Below, piece after piece: positions 6,696 through 13,156 of a stretch of DNA of 13,156 nt (position 1 is its first letter; every line of letters starts with the position of its first letter). Source of the stretch: Candidatus Equihabitans merdae. Lineage in GTDB: Bacteria > Bacillota > Clostridia > Lachnospirales > Lachnospiraceae. The DNA lies in assembly GCA_018065025.1 (NCBI GenBank), contig JAGHUB010000014.1, forward strand, positions 1-13,156. The letters are read 5' to 3'. The position numbers and the translations under genes were made by a program. Under the pieces are notes generated by a model. It was not told where the DNA came from, did no database searches, and was given only the letters and a program-made list of their open reading frames with translations.

Positions 6696-7583
6696 ATGAG
6701 ATTCGACAGTTATCATCCCACCATAAACTTAATATATTTCACGGCAACTATCGCATTTGCCCTGTGGTTTAACCATCCCGTATTCGTGCTGATCGGGTAC
6801 TTAAGTGCATTTGCCTATTCCATAAAGCTAAATGGCCTCAAGGCCCTAATCTTTGATCTGTGCCTGATCCCACTTGGAGCAGCATACGCCCTCTGGTATG
6901 CCTACTACAATCATTTCGGAATCACGCCGGTGCATCAGAACATCATCGGCAACCAGATCACAGTGGAAGCCCTGGTTTACGGCAGTGTGAGAGCTATTAC
7001 AGTGATCACCGCTATCATGTTTGTGACATGCCTTTTCAAGGTCTTTACCACAGATAAAGTAGTATACCTTTTTGGCAAGATCTCACCTAAGTTATCACTG
7101 TTCCTGTCCATTATTTTAAGGATAGGCCCCCGTATAAAGGTGGAAGGGCGCCGCATCAATGTGGCTCAGATGGGCATCGGACGAGGCATCGGCCAGGGAA
7201 ATATTTTCCAGAGAATATGGCACAGCCTGCGAGAGCTTTCCATCCTGATCACATGGACATTGGAGAGTTTTCTGGAAAGCACCAGATCCATGCAGAGTCG
7301 AGGCTATTCACTTAAAGGCCGCACAGCCTTCTCCATCTATCGCTTCGACAATCGTGACCGCAGTTTCGTCATCGCTATATTCGCCTGCCTGGTATGGATA
7401 TTTGCCGGTGTGGCCTTGAATCAGACCGCCATCAGCTATGATCCCCAGATTCTGATGAACCGCATCACACCTGTTTCATTTGTCTTTTATCTGGCATATG
7501 CCATTCTTTTATTACTTCCGATGATCCTTCAGATCATGGGAGAGAAAAAATTTGAACGCCTTCAGAGGAGTTGTCCGGTATGA
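6696..7583 (+). CDS. ecfT: Second EcfT paralogue with an altered coupling motif
   Basis: This is a 295-residue EcfT/CbiQ-family membrane protein. It is clearly paralogous to the first copy: both start with a short polar region and Y-x-P-x-x-N, both have DKxVYLFGK, and both have SIYRFDxRD after the second coupling helix. The second coupling motif is kept (SRG at 201-203 in QSRGYS). The first is changed: where copy 1 has AARASIG, this has VAQMGIG (156-162), so the coupling Arg is Gln158. The region between the motifs is longer and more basic. A weak AAGAAG ribosome binding site precedes the ATG, and 55 nt separate it from the TIM-barrel gene. The stop overlaps the next start (ATGA). It may pair with another S-component elsewhere, or serve a specialised or accessory role. 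Confidence 0.88.
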   Translation: MRFDSYHPTINLIYFTATIAFALWFNHPVFVLIGYLSAFAYSIKLNGLKALIFDLCLIPLGAAYALWYAYYNHFGITPVHQNIIGNQITVEALVYGSVRAITVITAIMFVTCLFKVFTTDKVVYLFGKISPKLSLFLSIILRIGPRIKVEGRRINVAQMGIGRGIGQGNIFQRIWHSLRELSILITWTLESFLESTRSMQSRGYSLKGRTAFSIYRFDNRDRSFVIAIFACLVWIFAGVALNQTAISYDPQILMNRITPVSFVFYLAYAILLLLPMILQIMGEKKFERLQRSCPV

Positions 7584-8821
7584 AAAAACAGAAGATTTTA
7601 AATATCGTTATGGTTGTCCTGATCGCCATCATCGTAGTAAGCGGTGTATTGGCAGTTGGTGCTTTAAAGGGCTGGTTTACCAAGTCTGAAGATGCTATCG
7701 CTACCATCGATCAGGTATCAGGTATTGTTAATGTAGAACGCGGCGGCGTAGGTTATCGTGCCGAAGAAGGGGCAGCCCTTCTGCCTAAGGATATCCTGGA
7801 GACCCTGCCCAAAGCTTCTGCTACATTTGATGGCACCACCATGGATGAGCAGAGTGAAGTTCAGTTTGGCGAAGACGGTATTGTTACATTAAATCGTGGC
7901 ACTATTTTCACCAGACTTGATGCACTGAATCTCATGGACGGTAAGGTTACCGCCACAGATGCCGTCTATGTAGCCGATATGCGTGACGGTTCCGGTTCTA
8001 TCCTGGTACTGGCAGGGACTGTGATCTATGAAAAAGATGGCGAGACTTACACAGCCAAGGCCGGTGAACAGATCAGCATCCTGGAAAATGACATCAGTGT
8101 AACCAAGCTGGATGCTACAGCTCTCAATGAATTCGCTATCACCCAGGCTAAGAATGCCAAAGAGACCCTGTGCTTCACAGCTGACGACCTGGACAAGGTT
8201 CTGGCCGATCGTGAAGCTGAACGTCAGGCTGCTTTGGAAACATCCGAAACCATCCATATCGGTGATGAAGCAAATGCCGATTCCACAGAGGCAGATGCTG
8301 ACAGCACCGGCAAGGATAAAGACAAGAATTCAAGTGCAGCTGAAGCTGAGGAAGAAGACGACGATGACAAGGGTGGTTCAGGCGGTTCTTCTTCCGGCGA
8401 AACAAGCGGCCCTGTTAACACATGTACTATTCAGATTCGTTGCGACACTATCCTCAACAACCTGGAGAATCTGGAACCCTCCAAGGCCGGTTATGTCCCG
8501 GGCAATGGCGTGATCCTGACTCCCTGCACCGTTGAGTTTGAAGAAGGCGAGACCGTATTCGATGTTCTCTGCCGTGTCTGCAACTATTTCGGTATCCAGA
8601 TCGAATACTCCTGGACACCTATCTACAACAGTTACTACATCGAAGGTATCAACAACCTGTATGAATTCGACTGCGGTAACCAGTCCGGTTGGATGTACAA
8701 AGTCAATGGTTGGTTCCCCAACTACGGCTGCAGTTCCTACACACTGAAAAATGGTGACAACATCGTCTGGTGCTACACCTGCAATGGTCTTGGTGCTGAC
8801 GTTGGCGCTTCTATGGGTTAA
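7580..8821 (+). CDS. Membrane-anchored FecR-like plus DUF4430 (transcobalamin beta domain) protein
   Basis: The product is 413 residues. A short basic N-terminus and one membrane helix (about 9-29) anchor it with the rest outside. Residues about 42-195 resemble a FecR-type beta domain (SGIVNVERGG, then A-x-x-G-x-x-L-x-x-x-D-I-x-x-T/L-x-x-A). An acidic, Ser/Gly-rich linker runs from about 220 to 278. Residues about 280-413 form a DUF4430/transcobalamin-like C-terminal domain, with the hallmark SGWMYKVNGWFPNYG (369-383), LKNGDNIVW (389-397) and a closing GADVG. Nine Cys lie in this domain (282, 288, 316, 331, 334, 365, 384, 398, 401). The ATG at 7580 was preferred over a TTG at 7571 because GAGGAG (7565-7570) is 9 nt upstream and it forms an ATGA overlap with ecfT. 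Role inferred: extracellular corrinoid binding beside the importer. Confidence 0.85.
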   Translation: MKKQKILNIVMVVLIAIIVVSGVLAVGALKGWFTKSEDAIATIDQVSGIVNVERGGVGYRAEEGAALLPKDILETLPKASATFDGTTMDEQSEVQFGEDGIVTLNRGTIFTRLDALNLMDGKVTATDAVYVADMRDGSGSILVLAGTVIYEKDGETYTAKAGEQISILENDISVTKLDATALNEFAITQAKNAKETLCFTADDLDKVLADREAERQAALETSETIHIGDEANADSTEADADSTGKDKDKNSSAAEAEEEDDDDKGGSGGSSSGETSGPVNTCTIQIRCDTILNNLENLEPSKAGYVPGNGVILTPCTVEFEEGETVFDVLCRVCNYFGIQIEYSWTPIYNSYYIEGINNLYEFDCGNQSGWMYKVNGWFPNYGCSSYTLKNGDNIVWCYTCNGLGADVGASMG

Positions 8822-8905
8822 TGATTTCCATATCGACCTTGAGATGATGAATTAAAAAATGTTTATAAAAGTCAGAAAATGACTGACTGATTTGGAGATG
8901 CATTT

Positions 8906-11653
8906 ATGAAGAAAAGATGGTTGGCTCTGGTACTGGCCGGTCTTATGACCATAAGTATCATTCCTGTCAATGCTATGGCAGACGAGGGCACATCAGAAGC
9001 GACGATGCCTGTTCAAACAGAAGAAAGTACAGAGCTTCCGGCAGAGAGTCTGCCGGAGCTTGCTGCGGAAGAACCGGTTGAAGAAGTTGTGCCGGAAGTT
9101 CCTGCAGATCAGGCTGTCAGTGAAACAGAAGAGGGCGAGAGTTCACAGGGAGATAAGGATCAAGGCTCTACAGATGCCGCTTCAAGTGGCACATCAAGTA
9201 CCACCGGCAATAATCCCACTGCAGCAGCTCCGCCTACAGAGAATATCGTAGACGGCACTGCCACACATGATTATGTGTCCGACATGGCCTTCTTCGACGA
9301 TGAGGCTGATCTTACCAGTAAAGTGACTGCCTTTGATTTCCGTAAGGAGATTGCTCGATACGATCTTAGATTGGATCTGACAGACAAGACCACATGGCGA
9401 CTTACCCCTGCTTCGCAGGATCTCTACTATGAAGTTCTGTTGGGGGACAAGGTGATCACCACCATCCGTCCTGTTGCATCCGAACTTGGCTGGATCGAAG
9501 TGCTGAGCAAGGAACTGAGAGAGGCTCTTTCCGACAAGCTTGTCAATGTCATCACCATTCGCATTGGTCACCTTGCCGAAAATGGTACAGGCTTTGCTGA
9601 TGGTGACAGTTATATCATCAACCTGTCTCTGACAGATCAGGCACAGTCTGAAGCAAAGGTAAATGAAGCAGTTGCCGGATCATCCGAGGCAGAATCTGAT
9701 TCAGAGGCTGCTGTTGATCAGAGTGCAAGCCCTGTTGAAGAAGAACTGAATGCCATCTCTGAATCTGCCTTGAATCAGATCTATCAGGAAAGCGGCAGTG
9801 CATTGTCCAATGCAGCTAAGTCCAGCACTCCCATCGTAGGCAGTATTGGTGGTGAATGGATGATGCTTGGCCTTCAAAGAGGCGGTCAGGATATCGATCC
9901 GGCTACCCTTCAGGGCTATCTCGATAATGTTATCAAAACCGTAGTGGATGCCGGAGGTGTTCTTCATAAGAAGAAATATACCGAGTATTCCCGTGTCGTT
10001 CTGGCTCTCACAGCCCTGGGACAGGATGTCACCGATGTTGGTGGTTACAACCTGCTGGAGCCTCTGGCCGATTACGACAAGACCATCTGGCAGGGCATCA
10101 ATGGTGCCATCTTCGCTTTGATTGCTTTTGACTCACACAATTATGTGATTCCTACAGCACCTGCCGGGGTTAAACAGACCACCCGCAGCAACCTGATCCA
10201 GTGTATCCTGGATCGTCAGCTTGCTGATGGCGGATGGACCCTGTCAGGCAATGCATCTGACGTAGATATGACAGCCATGGCTATGCAGTCCCTGGCACCT
10301 TATTACAACAAGGATGCAGCCGTTAAAGAAGCTGTAGATAAGGGCCTGGTTCGTCTGTCAAACCTCCAGCAAAGTGATGGCGGTTTCGGTAGTTACGGCA
10401 CTATCAATTCTGAGAGCTGCTCTCGGGTTATCGTGGCCTTAACAGCTCTTGGTATTGATCCCTATACGGACAGCCGTTTTATTAAAAATGGCAATTCGCT
10501 CTTTGATGCTTTGGCAAGATTTGCTGTGGCAGGCGGTGGCTTCAAGCATGTCGTTGACGGCTCAAAAGACGGCATGGCTTCAGAGCAGGCTCATTATGCA
10601 CTGGCAGCTTATTACCGCTTTAAAGAAGGTAAGACATCTCTCTACGATATGAGTGATGTAAAAATCGACAATAAGCACGTCAACCCCGATGATCCTGATG
10701 ATCCCTCACATGTGGATCCGGTGGATCCCACTAAACCTGACAATCCTTCAGGTGGCGGCGAAGACAAGCCTGTGGTCAAACCTGTACCTGGCGGCAGCAC
10801 CATCGGCGGCGGTACCTTAAGTCTTGGCGGCAAGGGCGGTACCATCGGTAAAAATGATGGCAAGGACGACAAGAAGGGTGACAAGAAAGACGATAAGAAG
10901 GGTCTTTACGACGATGACGATGATGACGAAGTAGTTCTGGATGATCAGGGTCATGTCATCGAATCTGAATCCGGCAAAGTTATTCAGCGCATCAAGAACC
11001 TGGTTCTTCCCAAAGACCCCGATGCCTATACCGAACAGGATGCTATAGCCATCACCAAGATCTTTAAGAAGTATGCAGCCCTGTCCTTTGAAGACAAGCA
11101 TACAGTAGAAGCCGATAAGGTTTACGGCGAATTTGAGAAGATGCTGGACAATGTAGGCGCCTTCAACCACAAGGACGGCGATGCTCTGGCTGAAGGTCAG
11201 GATCTTCCCTGGTATCTTAAGCTGGGCTATATGCCCGGTATCATTGATGAAGACAACGAAGCTCTGGTAAAGGGTGTGCTTGGTCAGGATGGCATCGTCT
11301 TGAATGCTCAGGACATTTATTTTGTAAATACCCTGACCGGAGAAGAACAGGAACCGGGTTGCGCCATCAGCATTCGTCTCAAAGGTGTCAATGCCGGTGA
11401 TTACGATGATGTAGTGCTGATCCATGTCCGTGATAACGGCAAGATCGAGTTGATTCCCTGTAGGGTAGAAGAGGACGGTGTAGTTTTCGAATCTGCTGAG
11501 TTCTCTATGTTCTATACTGCAGCGGTCAGCTCTCAGATGCAGACCATACTTGCAAGCAGCAACAACTTCGCCTGGATCCTCTTTGTGATCATGGGCCTGG
11601 CTGCGGCAGGTGCTTTAGTAGTCATCGTCCTTATGAGAAAACAGAGGAGATAA
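8906..11653 (+). CDS. Surface protein with a transcobalamin/prenyltransferase-type alpha barrel and C-terminal membrane anchor
   Basis: The product is 915 residues. A signal peptide (1-26, AMA before DEG) is followed by an acidic Ser/Thr/Glu-rich stretch to about 110 and an unrecognised beta-rich domain (about 115-245). Next comes an alpha/alpha barrel (about 285-580) with squalene-cyclase/prenyltransferase-type repeats: RQLADGGWTL (437-446), DVDMTAMAMQSL (452-463), LQQSDGGFGSYG (487-498), ALTALGIDP (511-519) and VAGGGFKHV (541-549). The DxTAMA helix followed by Q-x-x-DG-x-FG and ALTALG is also the pattern of the transcobalamin/intrinsic-factor barrel. A Pro/Asp, Gly and Lys/Asp linker with an Asp run (about 592-680) leads to a helical and beta domain (about 690-875), then a membrane helix (about 887-910) and RKQRR tail. 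No LPxTG motif is seen. GGAG lies 8 nt before the ATG. The gene is 84 nt downstream of the FecR/DUF4430 gene with no clear terminator between. Confidence 0.85.
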   Translation: MKKRWLALVLAGLMTISIIPVNAMADEGTSEATMPVQTEESTELPAESLPELAAEEPVEEVVPEVPADQAVSETEEGESSQGDKDQGSTDAASSGTSSTTGNNPTAAAPPTENIVDGTATHDYVSDMAFFDDEADLTSKVTAFDFRKEIARYDLRLDLTDKTTWRLTPASQDLYYEVLLGDKVITTIRPVASELGWIEVLSKELREALSDKLVNVITIRIGHLAENGTGFADGDSYIINLSLTDQAQSEAKVNEAVAGSSEAESDSEAAVDQSASPVEEELNAISESALNQIYQESGSALSNAAKSSTPIVGSIGGEWMMLGLQRGGQDIDPATLQGYLDNVIKTVVDAGGVLHKKKYTEYSRVVLALTALGQDVTDVGGYNLLEPLADYDKTIWQGINGAIFALIAFDSHNYVIPTAPAGVKQTTRSNLIQCILDRQLADGGWTLSGNASDVDMTAMAMQSLAPYYNKDAAVKEAVDKGLVRLSNLQQSDGGFGSYGTINSESCSRVIVALTALGIDPYTDSRFIKNGNSLFDALARFAVAGGGFKHVVDGSKDGMASEQAHYALAAYYRFKEGKTSLYDMSDVKIDNKHVNPDDPDDPSHVDPVDPTKPDNPSGGGEDKPVVKPVPGGSTIGGGTLSLGGKGGTIGKNDGKDDKKGDKKDDKKGLYDDDDDDEVVLDDQGHVIESESGKVIQRIKNLVLPKDPDAYTEQDAIAITKIFKKYAALSFEDKHTVEADKVYGEFEKMLDNVGAFNHKDGDALAEGQDLPWYLKLGYMPGIIDEDNEALVKGVLGQDGIVLNAQDIYFVNTLTGEEQEPGCAISIRLKGVNAGDYDDVVLIHVRDNGKIELIPCRVEEDGVVFESAEFSMFYTAAVSSQMQTILASSNNFAWILFVIMGLAAAGALVVIVLMRKQRR

Positions 11654-11660
11654 ATATTAT
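11631..11660 (+). promoter_or_regulatory. Weak promoter candidate for riboswitch 2
   Basis: TTATGA (11631-11636) and TATTAT (11655-11660) are 18 bp apart and overlap the end of the preceding gene. The match is poor. Because no terminator follows the 915-residue gene, readthrough from the operon could also feed riboswitch 2. Confidence 0.25.
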
Positions 11661-11679
11661 CTGCTTTAACTGAATATGA

Positions 11680-11897
11680 CTATGGTGTCCCGCATGCTGA
11701 TATTTGGGCCAGATGCAGGGATTAGGGAACCCGGTGAGAGTCCGGGACGTTAGCGGCGCTGTATGTACAGGAGTCGACATTTATGGAGTGATCCGGTCAT
11801 TGGGAGAAAGAAATCTTTGGATTTCGGTTGATCCTGAGAAGGCGGAATGTCGGCGCAAGAGCAATCTATACTGTATAAGTCAGAATACCGACCATAG
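11680..11897 (+). promoter_or_regulatory. Cobalamin riboswitch 2 (RF00174-type)
   Basis: The outer helix CTATGGT (11680-11686) pairs perfectly with ACCATAG (11891-11897). The core contains GGGAACCCGGTGAGAG (from 11725), TCCGGGACG, GGCGCTGTATG, TGGAGTGATCCGGTCATTG (11784-11802), TGAGAAGGCGGAATG (11835-11849) and the B12-box region TATAAGTCAGAATACC. The 19-nt TGGAGTGATCCGGTCATTG segment is identical to riboswitch 1 (2337-2355), which suggests a duplication. It controls the secreted DUF4430 gene at 12030, so that gene belongs to the same cobalamin regulon. Confidence 0.93.
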
Positions 11898-11971
11898 GTG
11901 CTTTCACACCAATGCCCAAGTGGCCATCTTTGGGAAATGCTGTTCCACCAGATGGTCTGAATACTGCTTAG

Positions 11972-11991
11972 CATTCCTGAGGGAATGTTTT
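11972..11991 (+). terminator. Short terminator-like hairpin of riboswitch 2
   Basis: CATTCC (11972-11977) pairs with GGAATG (11982-11987) around a TGAG loop, followed by only four T (11988-11991). An upstream GGAAATGC (11933-11940) can instead pair with GCATTCC (11971-11977) with one bulged A, so an antiterminator/terminator switch is possible. The stem and T run are short, so efficiency is uncertain. Confidence 0.45.
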
Positions 11992-12029
11992 GATATAGAA
12001 GTAGTAAAGAATAATAAAGGAGGAGAAAT

Positions 12030-13156
12030 ATGAAGAGTATTAAAAAACTACTCAGTTTTGTCTTAGCCATAGCTTTGATGGTTGGCATGATGCCGGCTAT
12101 GGTTCTGGCAGACGAAGTAACTCCTGCCGGTCAGGTCCGAGTCATCGTAGCCAACGATACTTACGTTGGTGAAAATGAAGACGGCGAGACGGCAGCGTGG
12201 ACAGGTACCTTGGTAGATACCATAGTGGAGATCAATTCTAAATCCACCATGATGTCTGCTGTTGTGGATGCCCTGACTTCCAAGGGTTTCACACAGGTAG
12301 GTGCTGAAAGCAATTACATTGAGGAAATCAATGGTCTGGCAGCATTCGACGGCGGATTCATGTCCGGTTGGATGACTACATTAAACGATTGGTTTGTCGA
12401 TGAAGGTGCCGGCAATTTTACTGTAGCAAACGGCAGTTTGGTTGACGGAGACGTCATCCGCTTCATGTATACCCTTGACTACGGCGCAGACCTTGGCGGC
12501 AGCTGGGACAATCAAAGTACTCAGCTCAAGGCCCTGGCTGTGGATGGCGCCCAGATTGAATTTGCTCCGGACAAATACAATTATGAATTAGAAGTTCCTG
12601 CAGAAGCAGATGCTATCCGCATTAACAGCGAAGCTGCCAACAAGAACTTCCAGGTTCGTAAGTATTCATCTGTAGCTACAGAGGACTCTCTTCGCTGCAC
12701 AGCTGATGCTTATGCATTAGCCACTAATCCGAGCAAAGCTAAATTCAACAGCGGCTACACAGGCGATCAGGCTCTGCCTCTGGCAGCAAGCGGCAACACC
12801 ATTATCAAGGTTGTTTGTGGTGATCCGGCATGGCCAAGCATGAATTCAAGCGCTGGTGCTTCTGTTTACACTATTACGGTTAAAAAACCCGTTCCGGTCA
12901 CAGAGGCAGATGTTACCATCCGCTCTCAGGCTGTTAACAACTATATGAACGGCTTTGATGAACCGGTTACCGTTAAGAGTGATCTGGCCGAAAGTTATGG
13001 CTACACAGCTGCCATTCCCGCTCAGGTCAGTGCTCTGGACGTTCTTGTAAAAGCTCATGAACAGGTATTTGGCCAAGACTTTACAGCCGAAACAGCCGGT
13101 GAATATCCGGTAGTCAAAGATGGTTCTAGTAAAGCTCTGTTTGGTGAAGTAACCGG
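12030..13156 (+). CDS. Secreted DUF4430/cadherin-like multidomain protein (3' end outside window)
   Basis: The frame is open from the ATG to the window end (375 complete codons), so the gene is cut by the window, not broken. A signal peptide MKSIKKLLSF... ends at VLA (25-27) before DEV. Residues about 36-158 form a DUF4430/transcobalamin-like beta domain, with SGWMTTLNDWF (112-122), a short loop, then LVDGDVIRFMYTLDYGADLGG (in part; 137-157). Residues about 165-285 resemble a cadherin-like beta-sandwich domain (LKALAVDGAQIEFAPDKYNY at 167-186, ITVKKP at 282-287). A second DUF4430-like unit seems to begin at about 294 (ALDVLVKAHEQVFG at 335-348). The ribosome binding site AAAGGAGG (12016-12023) is 6 nt from the ATG. 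Control by cobalamin riboswitch 2 points to extracellular corrinoid binding (inference). Any C-terminal anchor lies beyond the window. Confidence 0.88.
   Translation, partial: MKSIKKLLSFVLAIALMVGMMPAMVLADEVTPAGQVRVIVANDTYVGENEDGETAAWTGTLVDTIVEINSKSTMMSAVVDALTSKGFTQVGAESNYIEEINGLAAFDGGFMSGWMTTLNDWFVDEGAGNFTVANGSLVDGDVIRFMYTLDYGADLGGSWDNQSTQLKALAVDGAQIEFAPDKYNYELEVPAEADAIRINSEAANKNFQVRKYSSVATEDSLRCTADAYALATNPSKAKFNSGYTGDQALPLAASGNTIIKVVCGDPAWPSMNSSAGASVYTITVKKPVPVTEADVTIRSQAVNNYMNGFDEPVTVKSDLAESYGYTAAIPAQVSALDVLVKAHEQVFGQDFTAETAGEYPVVKDGSSKALFGEVT

Noticed and set aside
7571..7579. TTG as start of the FecR/DUF4430 protein
   Set aside because: The ATG at 7580 has better spacing from GAGGAG and the usual ATGA overlap with the preceding stop.
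8860..8890. Possible terminator between the FecR/DUF4430 gene and the 915-residue gene
   Set aside because: Only a 4-bp GTCA/TGAC stem is present and no T run follows.
10817..11425. Long minus-strand open frame of 202 codons
   Set aside because: It is antisense to the 915-residue protein, has no ribosome binding site, and its Val/Ile-rich sequence mirrors the Asp/Lys codons of the real gene.
11704..12033. Open frame of 109 codons on the + strand
   Set aside because: It lies across cobalamin riboswitch 2 and its platform and resembles no protein.

Overview
The window looks like a chromosomal segment of an anaerobic gut-type Firmicute of class Clostridia, perhaps Lachnospiraceae-like (inference). 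The signs are AGGAGG-type ribosome binding sites, group-II energy-coupling-factor (ECF) transporter genes, Gram-positive signal peptides, a YugP-type protease and two cobalamin riboswitches. All recognised genes are on the + strand. No rRNA, tRNA, CRISPR array or complete insertion sequence is visible.

Layout. Bases 1-431 are non-coding and hold degenerate tandem repeats with an exact 83-bp register, each unit ending in GTTTACATAAC. They are followed by a C-rich (minus-strand G-rich) tract and a promoter candidate. Two ordinary genes follow: a small unrecognised TPR-like protein (673-1206) and a YugP-family membrane zinc protease (1288-2007), closed by a perfect 10-bp-stem terminator. A promoter (2176-2204), a cobalamin riboswitch (2228-2464) and an intrinsic terminator (2502-2533) then control a tightly packed operon.

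The operon (2672-11653) encodes an EcfT, a fused double-ATPase EcfA, an S-component, an AP-endonuclease/sugar-isomerase-type TIM barrel protein, a second EcfT, a membrane-anchored FecR-like plus DUF4430 protein, and a 915-residue surface protein with an alpha/alpha barrel of the prenyltransferase/squalene-cyclase type. Several neighbours overlap by 4-28 nt. A second cobalamin riboswitch (11680-11897) precedes another secreted DUF4430 protein that runs off the window end.

Working model (inference). This is a cobalamin/corrinoid acquisition locus, switched off when B12 is plentiful. In animal intrinsic factor and transcobalamin, an alpha6/alpha6 barrel and a C-terminal beta domain (the Pfam DUF4430/transcobalamin-like C-terminal domain) clamp B12 between them. 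Here the two halves appear as separate, adjacent, membrane-anchored proteins, next to an ECF importer. The most attractive reading is a split, transcobalamin-like surface capture system that hands corrinoid to an ECF S-component. The substrate and the two-protein clamp are not proven by sequence alone.
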